A stretch of DNA of 64,000 bases from Marinobacter nanhaiticus D15-8W. GTDB lineage: Bacteria; Pseudomonadota; Gammaproteobacteria; Pseudomonadales; Oleiphilaceae. This document shows, in pieces, positions 1 to 8,209 of this stretch. Position 1 is the first letter of the stretch; each line of letters opens with the position of its first letter. The stretch is taken from contig NZ_AP028878.1 in assembly GCF_036511935.1 (NCBI RefSeq), positions 3,038,001 to 3,102,000 on the forward strand, read 5' to 3'. The position numbers and the translations under genes are program-made. The notes below the pieces were generated by a model. The model searched no databases. It was not told the DNA's origin and saw only the letters and a program-made list of their open reading frames with translations.

Positions 1-1305
1 ATGAAAGCGGTCATCCTCGTCAAGGCTCTCTTCCATATCGTAATCTTTGCTTAGGACCTCCAGGCCGCTTACGGCAGAGATGCGCGTAGTGGAGCGCACG
101 TCGAACCACAGATCCCGGCTGGTCGCGCCCTCCAGGGTGAACTTCGACAGTTGACGCGAAGAATCCTCGATCCACTCCCCTCGCTCGAAATAACGCGCCT
201 GGCTGCTCGACATACTCATTACGCTGTCGAAAGACATACCCGCAAACGAGAACAGGGATCGACGATTGCTGACGTTGAATTTCCGCCCTTCTCCGCTGGC
301 CTCATACTTGCCCTCGTCGCCGACGACCGTACTCTGATGCTCATAGCTGTTCGCATACAGACTGAATCGGTTTGCGCCCAGCGGGAAGGAATAGCTGAAA
401 GCGATGGCTTCGGACTCGTTCTCGACCCGCTGTGATGCGGACTCGTTAAAGTCGAGCCGAATATCGTGATCAGCCTGAACCAGCCCGTTCGCCGCGAGCC
501 CAATACGGCCGTGGTGACCTTCGTCGCTTTGCGCCGAGTTGCCTGCAAATTGCAAATGCGAAGCCAGCCAGTGGTTCTGTACCCGTTGCAGTGTGACGGT
601 AGGCGCAACACTATTTTGCTCGATCCCCGCAAGAGGCATGGCCTGCTGCGGCTCTGAGGTGGACCGCTGGGAAGTATCGGTCCAGCGGCCGAGGCCATAG
701 ACCGGCATCGAGCGAGTCTTGACCGTTGCCTTGGACTTGGGCGGTTCAATGGACTCGGGGGACCGTAAACGGATCGATGTCCCGCCGCCGGATGCACGTG
801 AGCGACGTGCCGCCATTGCCGTATCGCGGAAGCGCAGCGTCAATACCCCGTTGACGATCGGTCGATCAGGCAATTCCGCGATGGCCTCGGGTTTGCCGTC
901 GACCTGCAAGACTTCGTTGATTCGACGGGTGAGCGCATCCAGCCTGCCCGGGTCGACACACTGCCGGGCATGAGGCTGAACCATGGCGGAAACACGGGTC
1001 TCCAGACGCTTGGGGATCAACTGGAGACCTGGCATACGAATGGAGTCGATCCGGACGCAACGCCCCTTCGGCCAATCGGCTTTCATGTCGTCAGACAACA
1101 TAGCGTCTGAACGAGAAGGTGCGGTCGAATGGTTTCGGGAGGTGAGCCAGCTGTGCTCGTTATCCTGGACGATGGCTGCATCCAGGACGCCGGAAAGGTC
1201 GGAGTGCGCAACGGCCGGCAGTTCAATCGGGGCAACACCCCCATCGAGCGCCATCGCTTCTGCACTGATAACACTTAGAAAAAGTGCACCCAACCAAAAT
1301 CTCAC
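1..1305 (-). CDS. Two-partner secretion outer-membrane transporter (ShlB/FhaC/HecB family), 3' end outside window
   Basis: Probable TpsB transporter, an Omp85-type barrel that exports a large TpsA exoprotein across the outer membrane. From a GTG at 1305 the frame stays open for 435 codons to the window edge, so the end of the barrel is missing. Residues 1-18 look like a signal peptide. A POTRA-like stretch spans about 81-159, beginning GRCVRIDSIRMPGLQLIP and ending NGVLTLRF as in POTRA_2 domains. A Ser/Pro/basic linker (165-240) and alternating polar/aromatic barrel strands follow. GGAG lies 10 bases before the GTG; an in-frame TGA just upstream excludes a longer protein. The POTRA seems shortened around VDGKPEAIAELPDR. 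No TpsA gene is visible; it may lie to the left. Family is fairly sure, substrate unknown. Confidence 0.75.
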   Translation of the reverse strand, partial: MRFWLGALFLSVISAEAMALDGGVAPIELPAVAHSDLSGVLDAAIVQDNEHSWLTSRNHSTAPSRSDAMLSDDMKADWPKGRCVRIDSIRMPGLQLIPKRLETRVSAMVQPHARQCVDPGRLDALTRRINEVLQVDGKPEAIAELPDRPIVNGVLTLRFRDTAMAARRSRASGGGTSIRLRSPESIEPPKSKATVKTRSMPVYGLGRWTDTSQRSTSEPQQAMPLAGIEQNSVAPTVTLQRVQNHWLASHLQFAGNSAQSDEGHHGRIGLAANGLVQADHDIRLDFNESASQRVENESEAIAFSYSFPLGANRFSLYANSYEHQSTVVGDEGKYEASGEGRKFNVSNRRSLFSFAGMSFDSVMSMSSSQARYFERGEWIEDSSRQLSKFTLEGATSRDLWFDVRSTTRISAVSGLEVLSKDYDMEESLDEDDRFH

Positions 1306-2085
1306 GAGCAAGCGTCTCCATCAGGCCGACATGGCAGCCTGAGCATAGGTATTAACGTAGGGAAAATTCGTTATTTCCGGCCCTTCCTTGGCCACCCAGA
1401 CGACTTACTTGGGATCATTCTCTTATGTTCGCCAGCTCTGCTGGCCGTCTTGCCGTCAATCTTTGCTCATGAGTCCGTTTCCAATCGGCCTGCCTTTAAC
1501 CGAAGGAATCTTCCAGACATCGATCTTCCGATCCGTTAGCTCTAACACTGATAAAAATGAGCTGTTCAAAAACTGACCGGACTATCGATCGGCAACTGCG
1601 GGGACTATAGGGAAGGAAATGAAGTAGTACCAGCCCTTATTTTCAAAATTTTACAATTTTAATTTTTATCAAAAAACAAAAACTTGTAACGAAAATTAAA
1701 TGCGAATTCTGGAAGAAACGACGGTGTTGCTCAATGCGACGTTGTCGAATACAGGAAATGCAGAATTCCAGATTATTTGGCGGCAATTCCCGTACTTCAT
1801 CGCTACACTTATATTCGAATGTTGATGCCTACCCTGTCCCGTCAAGTCACTCCCCGGTGAAAGCTGGAGAGCCCCTAAAGGATTCCAGCGCCCCAAAACG
1901 GGGCGCGAATGGGTCGCCAGTCCGCCTCGGATAACGTGAATAACCGGTAAGGGGGCAGCACTCCATTTGTCACATCAACTTGGTTACACTTGGCAAACTT
2001 TGTGCAGAAACCTGTATTGGATGCCTGAGAGGCAGCTTTTCCGCTTTATACAGGTTCTGAATTAGCAGCCAAAAGGACGAACGTT
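1306..2085. other. Gene-free region upstream of galU
   Basis: About 780 bases with no credible gene on either strand; the short open frames show no family resemblance and no good ribosome-binding sites. It holds an AT-rich block at 1620-1700, plausibly promoter DNA, and a perfect 7-bp hairpin (GCGCCCC, 1888-1894, with GGGGCGC, 1900-1906) lacking a T-run. The folded galU leader at 2009-2056 lies at its right end. It presumably carries the promoters for the outward-facing transporter and galU, but I could not pin a convincing -35/-10 pair. Confidence 0.5.
2009..2056 (+). promoter_or_regulatory. Palindromic leader 30 bases before galU
   Basis: A 9-bp inverted repeat (AACCTGTAT at 2009-2017 and ATACAGGTT at 2048-2056) encloses a small hairpin (TGCCT 2022-2026, AGGCA 2030-2034). 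It ends 29 bases before the galU ATG. It could be an mRNA leader structure or a regulator-binding palindrome. I do not recognise it as a known riboswitch. Confidence 0.4.
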
Positions 2086-2922
2086 ATGATCAGGAAGTGC
2101 TTATTCCCCGTCGCTGGTTACGGTACCCGGTTCCTTCCGGCGACCAAGGCTATGCCGAAAGAGATCCTGCCCGTCGTGAACAAACCGTTGGTGCAGTATG
2201 GTGTTGAGGAAGCAGCCGAGGCGGGAATCAGTGAGTTCGGTTTCGTGACCGGGCGAGGCAAACGGGCGATCGAAGATCACTTCGATATCAGTTACGAGCT
2301 TGAGCACCAGATCGCTGGTTCAGGTAAGGAAAACCTTCTGACCTCGATCCGTGACCTGATCGACCACAACACCTTCTCCTTCACTCGCCAGAATGAGATG
2401 AAAGGCCTGGGCCATGCCATCTGGACCGGTCGCAACCTCATGGGCGACAACGCATTTGCCGTTATCCTGGCGGACGACTTCTGTGTACCGGAGCCGGGTG
2501 ATATCGGCGTGCTGGCGCAAATGGCTGAGCTATACAAGCAGTTCCGCTGCTCGATCGTTGCCATCGAAGAAGTGCCGGAAGACGAGACTCACAAGTACGG
2601 GGTTATCGCCGGGGAAACATTGAAAGACGGCCTGTACCGTATCACCGACATGGTGGAGAAGCCGGCACCTGAGAACGCACCGTCCAACCTCGCCATCATT
2701 GGCCGCTACATCCTGACGCCGGACATTTTCGAGATCATCGAGAACACCGAGCCCGGCAAGAACGGCGAAGTGCAGATTACCGATGCCCTCCTGCAGCAGG
2801 CCCAGTCAGGGATGGTGCTGGCCTACAAATTCCGCGGCCGTCGCTTTGACTGCGGCAGCATCGACGGTTTCGTACAGGCCACCAACTACGTTTACGAGAA
2901 CATCTACAAAAACGGCGAATGA
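2086..2922 (+). CDS. galU: UTP-glucose-1-phosphate uridylyltransferase
   Basis: Makes UDP-glucose from UTP and glucose-1-phosphate in the cytoplasm, feeding lipopolysaccharide, exopolysaccharide and trehalose pathways. The 278-residue length is typical. The nucleotide-binding N-terminus VAGYGTRFLPATKAMPKEI (from residue 8) is unmistakable, followed by the KPLVQYGVEEA segment, the ILADDF metal-site region near residue 130 and the late GKNGEVQITDAL motif. The start at 2086 gives the family N-terminus MIRKCLFPVAG. It stands alone, behind a folded leader and ahead of a strong terminator. Its product is the substrate of ugd (41258-42607) and galE (42647-43633) elsewhere in the window. Confidence 0.97.
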   Translation: MIRKCLFPVAGYGTRFLPATKAMPKEILPVVNKPLVQYGVEEAAEAGISEFGFVTGRGKRAIEDHFDISYELEHQIAGSGKENLLTSIRDLIDHNTFSFTRQNEMKGLGHAIWTGRNLMGDNAFAVILADDFCVPEPGDIGVLAQMAELYKQFRCSIVAIEEVPEDETHKYGVIAGETLKDGLYRITDMVEKPAPENAPSNLAIIGRYILTPDIFEIIENTEPGKNGEVQITDALLQQAQSGMVLAYKFRGRRFDCGSIDGFVQATNYVYENIYKNGE

Positions 2923-2929
2923 GGTGATA

Positions 2930-2973
2930 AGTGTCGCTGGTTAAGTTGCCAACCCCACCCAGCCAGCGACACT
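2930..2973. terminator. Terminator hairpin between galU and the XRE gene
   Basis: An 11-bp perfect stem (AGTGTCGCTGG, 2930-2940; CCAGCGACACT, 2963-2973) with a 22-base loop lies 8 bases after galU. It reaches into the stop codon of the opposing XRE gene. There is no T-run, so it may act on both transcripts by blocking convergent transcription rather than as a classic intrinsic terminator. Confidence 0.55.
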
Positions 2974-3385
2974 AACCCAATAGCTGGATAATCATGCGCC
3001 GGTTCTCCGCAGTGGTCTTGCGGAATCGGCGCAGCAATTCCACTTCTTCTTCCGACGGCTTCAGCCGCTCAATCTCCTGCTCCAGCGTGTCTAGGACCTT
3101 GGTGAGATCGACATCGTTGCTGAAGGCGAGTCCCGGCAATTCCATTTGCCCCGCGTCCGGAGCATCCTCGAAGTCCAGCAAGGCCTCAAGCCCGGTCTCG
3201 GTTTTCAGGCAGAGGTCCATGAGTTCATCGATGTCGGGGTAGGTCCGGTTTTTCGGGTTGTCGCTCTCCCAGCTCAAGACCCTGCGCTCATCGGAGTCGA
3301 CCAGGCGCGCCACATCGCTCACTGACAATTGCTTCATCTCGCGCAGCGTTTTCAACCGTCGATGAAAGGACTTCATATACCGCAT
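2972..3385 (-). CDS. XRE-family helix-turn-helix regulator
   Basis: Small DNA-binding protein of 137 residues. Residues 5-60 fit an XRE/Cro helix-turn-helix: LKTLREMKQLSVSDVARL, then the recognition-helix region SDERRVLSWES. The C-terminal half is acidic and probably helical (LDTLEQEIERLKPSEEEV), suggesting dimerisation. Two starts are possible, ATG at 3385 or GTG at 3388, both after GGAG; I use the ATG. It lies 14 bases downstream of the crotonase gene and is probably co-transcribed with it. Target genes are unknown. Confidence 0.75.
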   Translation of the reverse strand: MRYMKSFHRRLKTLREMKQLSVSDVARLVDSDERRVLSWESDNPKNRTYPDIDELMDLCLKTETGLEALLDFEDAPDAGQMELPGLAFSNDVDLTKVLDTLEQEIERLKPSEEEVELLRRFRKTTAENRRMIIQLLG

Positions 3386-3399
3386 CACCGATCACTCCC

Positions 3400-4197
3400 C
3401 TATTCCTGAATCCCTGAATCATCCTGCCAGTGAGGCTGACGGCCCTCGACGCCGGCCCGCACGCCTTCGATCTGCTCAGCTGTACCCTGTAGCTCCACCA
3501 GCCAGTCGCGTTCCGCCGCAAACCCGGTTTCCAGCGGGCGCATGCGTGCGTGTTCAATAAGCTGTTTGGTCGCCCGGATAGCCGTCGGCCCCTGGGCAAA
3601 CGAGCGCCTGGCCCAATCTGCGGCCAGTTCCACCGCCCCGCCGGACTCGCTGACGGCGTCCACCAATCCGATGGCCAATGCCTGCTCGGCATCCACCGTC
3701 TCCCCACACAACAGGAGCCGCTTCGCCCAGACTTCCCCGACCAGTCGCGGTAACAGTTGGCTTCCGCCAGCGACCGGCACGAGACCATACCGTGCAGGGA
3801 CCATGGAAAACTGGCTGCCAGGTTCGGCAATCCTGAAATCACAGCATAACGCACATTCCAGACCGGCGTCGGAGGCATTTCCGGTCAATGCCGCTACCGA
3901 AACACCGGGAAAGCGGCGCAGCGCGGCAAATGCCTGGGCGAACTGACGGCCAATACCCGCGGAGGCCACCTTGCTGCCCTCACGCACTGCTGTTAGCTCT
4001 AGCCCATGAGAAAAAGGCTGACCCGGCTCGCCGGTCAGGATCAAGGCTCTCACCGCAGGGTCCAGCCCCAAAGCCTGGACGGTCTGCAAAAAGTCGGCAA
4101 GGGCCCCTTCTGTCCAATAGCGTTCCGCCGATTGCGGAATAGAGAGCATTGCCAACCCATTCTGGACATCGGGCTGAGTGCTGGTGGTATCGACCAA
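3400..4197 (-). CDS. Enoyl-CoA hydratase/isomerase (crotonase) family protein
   Basis: Crotonase-fold protein acting on an acyl-CoA thioester, probably in fatty-acid or amino-acid breakdown. Recognisable parts are the early oxyanion-hole strand (VRALILTGEPGQPFSHGLEL), the second loop (GNASDAGLECALCCDFRIAE), and the C-terminal helix typical of the family (TAIRATKQLIEHARMRPLETGFAAE). The acid normally following the second oxyanion strand is hard to place, so hydratase activity is not assured. I favour the TTG at 4197 because GAGGAG sits 6 bases before it, giving 265 residues. An ATG at 4254 and a TTG at 4266 are alternatives. Probably in an operon with the XRE regulator. Confidence 0.78.
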   Translation of the reverse strand: MVDTTSTQPDVQNGLAMLSIPQSAERYWTEGALADFLQTVQALGLDPAVRALILTGEPGQPFSHGLELTAVREGSKVASAGIGRQFAQAFAALRRFPGVSVAALTGNASDAGLECALCCDFRIAEPGSQFSMVPARYGLVPVAGGSQLLPRLVGEVWAKRLLLCGETVDAEQALAIGLVDAVSESGGAVELAADWARRSFAQGPTAIRATKQLIEHARMRPLETGFAAERDWLVELQGTAEQIEGVRAGVEGRQPHWQDDSGIQE

Positions 4198-4411
4198 AGC
4201 AGTCTCCTCGGTGGGGCCGTCAATTTTAGTGCGACCATTACACCCCACACTCATTTCCACGCGCAATGGTCACAGTTCTGCGATGTCACCGGTCAGATGA
4301 CGACGTCGCATCGGCAAACAGGCTGGAGGCACCTGTTCATCCTAAATCAAGTTGCGGTGACTTGAGCTAGAATGCGTACAGACAGAGAAACTCTCACGAG
4401 CAGAAAGGAAC

Positions 4412-4435
4412 GCTCCCGAACAGACAGCCGGGAGC
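4412..4435 (+). promoter_or_regulatory. Hairpin in the leader of the creatininase-family gene
   Basis: A perfect 7-bp inverted repeat (GCTCCCG 4412-4418, CGGGAGC 4429-4435) lies 28 bases before the ATG at 4464, between two divergent genes. It may be an operator or an mRNA structure; no T-run follows. Confidence 0.3.
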
Positions 4436-4463
4436 TCAATGGAATTGGAACACGAGGTAAGGT

Positions 4464-5255
4464 ATGGACGACACCGTTCATTATTGGCAGGACCTGACGA
4501 CCGAGGAATTAGCCGATGTCGTTGGTGACAGTACTGTGGCCATATTGCCGGTGGCGGCCATTGAACAGCACGGCCCGCATCTTCCTCTGTCCACGGACCT
4601 GATCATTGGCGAAGGCATCCTGCTCAAGGCGCTGGACCAATTGGATGGCGCCTCCGCACTGGTCCTGCCGACAGTCACCGTCGGTCTCAGCCTGGAACAT
4701 ACCTCGTTTTCCGGCACACTGTCGCTTCGGCCCGACACCGCCATCGACGTGCTGGTGGACATCGGCCAGTCTGTGGCTGCCAGTGGCGTGCATCGCCTGG
4801 TGATCTTCAATAGTCACGGTGGCAACCGCCAGATTATCGACCTGGCGGCCCTGCAGTTGCGCCAACGCTTCGGCATGCTCGTGGTAAAAGCCAACTATTT
4901 CCGCTTCAAGACGCCGAGTGACCTTGTGGAAGCCTCAGAGCTTGCCCGCGGTATTCACGGCGGCGAACTGGAAACGGCGATGATGCTATACCTCGCGCGC
5001 GATTCGGTCCGTCTCGAGCATCTCCAGAATTTCGAGGCCTTGGACGACAACCTGTTGGCAAACAATGAGAAGCTCGGCCCCGAGAACGAGGCCGCTTTCG
5101 CGTGGATGGGCCAGGACCTGAACCCGGCGGGTGTCGTGGGGAGGGCTGCGCAGGCGACGACCAGCCAGGGTGAAAAGCTGGTGGCCCACTTCGCTCGAGC
5201 ACTGGCGACAACCATTCGGGAAGCTCAGCAATTCAATTTGAAGCTCCTCCGCTAA
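4464..5255 (+). CDS. Creatininase-family amidohydrolase (ArfB/MftE-like)
   Basis: Metal-dependent amidohydrolase of the creatininase fold, 263 residues. The metal site is intact: E34, H36 and D45 in EQHGPHLPLSTD, H118 in NSHGGN and E168 in HGGELE. Family members include creatininase, the mycofactocin peptidase MftE, and archaeal ArfB, which deformylates the pyrimidine made from GTP in riboflavin/F420 synthesis. The neighbours here are a GTP cyclohydrolase II and a RibD-type reductase, so an ArfB-like reaction on a GTP-derived pyrimidine is the most attractive guess; true creatininase is unlikely. Its TAA overlaps the stop of the opposing cyclohydrolase gene by four bases. Confidence 0.85.
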   Translation: MDDTVHYWQDLTTEELADVVGDSTVAILPVAAIEQHGPHLPLSTDLIIGEGILLKALDQLDGASALVLPTVTVGLSLEHTSFSGTLSLRPDTAIDVLVDIGQSVAASGVHRLVIFNSHGGNRQIIDLAALQLRQRFGMLVVKANYFRFKTPSDLVEASELARGIHGGELETAMMLYLARDSVRLEHLQNFEALDDNLLANNEKLGPENEAAFAWMGQDLNPAGVVGRAAQATTSQGEKLVAHFARALATTIREAQQFNLKLLR

Positions 5256-6379
5256 CCGGTCTTCAGCGAAGCACCCAACAGGTGGCCAGAACGCTCTGCC
5301 TTGGCGGCGAGATAGCGGCGGTTGTATGGCGTCACCCTGCCAAGCAGTTCGCGACGCTTACCCACCTCAATGCCGCCATCGAGGATTGCCTGGATCTTGC
5401 CAGGGTTGTTGGTCAAGAGATCGATACGTTCGATGCCGAGCGACCGCAGCATGCCGACAGCAACACCATAGCGCCTCTCATCATCCGCAAAACCCAGTAC
5501 CTGGTCAGCGTCAACCGTATCCAATCCCTGGTCCTGCAGGCTGTACGCCCTTAACTTGTTCGCCAAGCCGATATCGCGTCCCTCTTGCGCCAGATACAGC
5601 AGCACACCGCCGCCCTCTTCCGAGATCGACCGAACGGCACCCCGCAATTGCTCACCACAGTCACAGCGAAGGCTACCGAACAGGTCGCCGGTCAGACAGG
5701 CGGAGTGCATGCGTACCGGCACGGGATCGGGCCAGTGCGACGGATCACCAATCAGCAAGGCCAGGTGTTCGCGCAGGCCACTACCCTCGCGAAACAGTAC
5801 GAAGCGTGTTTCTTCGGCGCCCTCGAGCGGCACCTGTGCTTCAGAGACACGGTGTAGGTGGCGCTCGACCGTTTGCTCGAAGTCCGACACGTCGGCCGCA
5901 TCGACGCGCATCAGGTCCTGGGAATGGAGCGCACCGTCGATCTCCGGTCGAGCATCAGTTGGAACACCGATCGATACGGACGCCGGTAAAAGTCGTCCCT
6001 GCCGCATGAGGGTCAGGCTAGCCTGCTGGATGGCTTCTGGTTCGGCGAGATCTGACGAACTCACGCCGCTGTTTGTCGTTGTCTGCGTGCCCAGCCGCTG
6101 TAGGGAATCGATCAGGGGGGCCATTCCCATCGTATCGGTCAAGGGGATCTCCAACACGCCGCCCGACGTGGAAGAATGATCAATGCCCAGACTTTCCAAT
6201 CGCTTACGAGTCAAGGTTACGGCCACCGAAGACGCATTCAGCCTGTCGATCCAGGCCTCGAAAGCGGGCGAATCCACGCCTTCGATACTGAAAACCAGGG
6301 CAGCCTCGTCCCCATCGGTCACCAGTACCGGCTCGCCGGCCTTCAGTTCGACTATGGCTCGCTCAACCTTGCGCATCAT
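5252..6379 (-). CDS. GTP cyclohydrolase II with degenerate RibB-like N-terminal domain
   Basis: Opens the imidazole ring of GTP, the first step of riboflavin-type pyrimidine synthesis. In 375 residues, the C-terminal half (about 185-375) is a full cyclohydrolase II: zinc cysteines C228, C239 and C241 in CLTGDLFGSLRCDCG, the EGRDIGLANKLRAYSLQDQG segment (from 266) and the TNNPGK motif. The front half resembles DHBP synthase at the start (VERAIVELKAGEPVLVTDG) but lacks the acidic RENEGD motif, so that activity is probably lost. EGRD and TVDAD replace the usual EGRG and TVEAN. No FMN riboswitch precedes it. The adjacent reductase and hydrolase suggest a specialised pathway rather than the housekeeping riboflavin gene. 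Confidence 0.87.
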   Translation of the reverse strand: MMRKVERAIVELKAGEPVLVTDGDEAALVFSIEGVDSPAFEAWIDRLNASSVAVTLTRKRLESLGIDHSSTSGGVLEIPLTDTMGMAPLIDSLQRLGTQTTTNSGVSSSDLAEPEAIQQASLTLMRQGRLLPASVSIGVPTDARPEIDGALHSQDLMRVDAADVSDFEQTVERHLHRVSEAQVPLEGAEETRFVLFREGSGLREHLALLIGDPSHWPDPVPVRMHSACLTGDLFGSLRCDCGEQLRGAVRSISEEGGGVLLYLAQEGRDIGLANKLRAYSLQDQGLDTVDADQVLGFADDERRYGVAVGMLRSLGIERIDLLTNNPGKIQAILDGGIEVGKRRELLGRVTPYNRRYLAAKAERSGHLLGASLKTG

Positions 6380-6454
6380 CCAATTCCTCGTGGTTCAGGT
6401 ACACTTGGGTACCATCGGGCAGTACCGTATTGATCACTAAGGACGTTTACAGAA

Positions 6455-7285
6455 ATGGCTGCAAAACGGATCAGTTTCCAGGACGCCTGGCAGTTGTTGC
6501 TGACCACCCGGGCATCGACGATTCCGGGGTCCGTGACCTTGCCGATGGCTGACGTTCCACTGCTAACGACCTTGAGCGACGGCCTTTGGACCCTGCATGC
6601 CGAGCCTGCAGACCCAACGACGGCGGAACTGATCGACTGCTTCATGCCCTTTTGCCATCCCGCACGACCGTCAGTGGTTTTCGCCCAGGTTGGCCAGAGC
6701 CTGGACGGGCGCATCGCCACAGTGACCGGCGCCTCCCATTACATCAATGGGGAGGCGGGGCTCGATCATCTTCACCGGCTGAGAGCCATGGCGGACATCG
6801 TCGTGGTCGGTGCCGGTACGGTCCACGCAGACAATCCGCGACTGACAGTCCGCCGTGTGGATGGCCCGCATCCAGACCGGGCCGTAATTGACCCTAGACG
6901 GCGTATCGACCCGGATCAGGCCGTATTCGATATGTCCTCTGCGCCAACCTACCGCCTGGTCGCAGGAGCGCCGAATTCAGAACATGAGCTTCAGGTTGCG
7001 CCAGACGGTACCCCTATCACACCGGGGGCCATTGTCGATGCCCTGCGCGCGCGGGGCTATCGTCGTATCTTTATCGAGGGCGGCAGCCAAACCGTCTCCA
7101 GCTTCCTGCATGCAGGCTGTCTTGACCGCCTGCATCTGATCGTCGCGCCGATGATCATTGGCAGCGGCATTCCCGCTCTCCAACTGCCCGAAATCGACCA
7201 ATTGGACCTCGCCCTGCGTCCCGAGACCAAAGCTTACACCCTCGGCTCGGACTACCTGTTTGACATGTGTTTAAGGGCGCCCTGA
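6455..7285 (+). CDS. RibD C-terminal-type NADPH-dependent pyrimidine reductase
   Basis: Stand-alone relative of the reductase half of RibD, which reduces the ribose of the aminopyrimidine formed from GTP. Residues 90-276 carry the family signature: GQSLDGRIATVTGASHYING, LRAMADIVVVGAGTVHADNP, then FIEGGSQTVSSFL and the APMIIGSG strand. The first 85 or so residues are not a deaminase: the HAE and PCxxC zinc motifs of complete RibD are absent. It is divergent from the cyclohydrolase gene with only 75 bases between starts, so the two probably share a control region. Its 3' end overlaps the opposing membrane-protein gene by 15 bases. The substrate may be a riboflavin intermediate or a related pyrimidine. 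Confidence 0.85.
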   Translation: MAAKRISFQDAWQLLLTTRASTIPGSVTLPMADVPLLTTLSDGLWTLHAEPADPTTAELIDCFMPFCHPARPSVVFAQVGQSLDGRIATVTGASHYINGEAGLDHLHRLRAMADIVVVGAGTVHADNPRLTVRRVDGPHPDRAVIDPRRRIDPDQAVFDMSSAPTYRLVAGAPNSEHELQVAPDGTPITPGAIVDALRARGYRRIFIEGGSQTVSSFLHAGCLDRLHLIVAPMIIGSGIPALQLPEIDQLDLALRPETKAYTLGSDYLFDMCLRAP

Positions 7286-8209
7286 TTTGGCGAAAGCGCG
7301 GACACAAGCCCGAGGCAACACAAACGGTAAGCCGGGCAAGCTTGAGATCAGGAACAGCGCACCATACGCGATGCTCAGGGCCAGCCCTTCGCCAGCCGGA
7401 TAACCAGCCCAGACCCACAGTGCGCCGGCAACACCCTCGCGAATACCCCATCCGGCCACGGTAACCGGAATCACCATGGTCATCAGCAGACACAGAACGC
7501 AAGGCACCAGTATGGACTGGGGCATCGAAACATCCATGCCCCAGGCCAACACCAAAAAGACCATCACATAACTGCCCACGACTAGGGCCGAACTCAGCAT
7601 TTGAACCCCGAGCACCTTCGGCTGGAGCAGTGCTACCCAGAGCGCATCGCGAAAAGCGGCGATCAGGGGCCCCACACGGGCACGAAAAAAGGTCGCGGCC
7701 AATATCGCCACAAAAACCATTCCGGCAGCAACAAGACCGACATGAACACCGCCAGCGCCTGCAGAGAGCGCCACCCCATCTCGATCGGATAGCAGGAAGG
7801 CCCAGGCCGTGACCGCCAGGATCACTAAAACCACCTGGCCGGAAAGTCGCTCAATCATCACCGCATGGACAGCCCGGGAGCGCTGACGCGTCATGGCACC
7901 ATGACGCAACGCCCGATTCGCGTCCCCCAACACACCGCCGGGCAATACCTGGTTAACGAAGGTCGCCAGATAGTATTCACGCAGGGCATCCCGCCAGTCG
8001 ATGGCAAGGCCCAGTTGACGAGCCGTGAAGCTCCAGCGCCACGCCGACATGAAAAGCTGCAAGGTAAACAGTCCAAGGGCTAAGGCGACGGCCGTGAGCG
8101 ACAGACCTTCCAGATGCGAGACGATGTCCGCCTGACCGAACACGACCAGAGCGCCCGTGAGGATAGTCAGGGTCCAGATCCACCGGAGGTACGGCAGATA
8201 ACGACTCAT
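7271..8209 (-). CDS. LPG_synthase_TM / UPF0104-family integral membrane protein
   Basis: Polytopic inner-membrane protein of 312 residues with about eight hydrophobic segments. It carries the family landmarks RWSFTARQLGL, YYLATFVNQVLPGGVLGDANRA and the later IPVTVAGWGIREG. Relatives include the membrane half of MprF, a lysyl-phosphatidylglycerol flippase, and AglD-type proteins encoded with glycosyltransferases. Here it is the last gene of a five-gene operon, and its ATG overlaps the TGA of the methyltransferase gene (ATGA). Export or flipping of a glycosylated or lipid-linked product of this cluster is an inference from position. Confidence 0.8.
   Translation of the reverse strand: MSRYLPYLRWIWTLTILTGALVVFGQADIVSHLEGLSLTAVALALGLFTLQLFMSAWRWSFTARQLGLAIDWRDALREYYLATFVNQVLPGGVLGDANRALRHGAMTRQRSRAVHAVMIERLSGQVVLVILAVTAWAFLLSDRDGVALSAGAGGVHVGLVAAGMVFVAILAATFFRARVGPLIAAFRDALWVALLQPKVLGVQMLSSALVVGSYVMVFLVLAWGMDVSMPQSILVPCVLCLLMTMVIPVTVAGWGIREGVAGALWVWAGYPAGEGLALSIAYGALFLISSLPGLPFVLPRACVRAFAKSGRP

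Noticed and set aside
1388..1576. Short open frame in the galU upstream region
   Set aside because: No ribosome-binding site, no hydrophobic or conserved pattern; typical chance frame.
6380..6454. Possible FMN riboswitch before the riboflavin-like genes
   Set aside because: The space is only 75 bases and lacks the conserved RFN helices.
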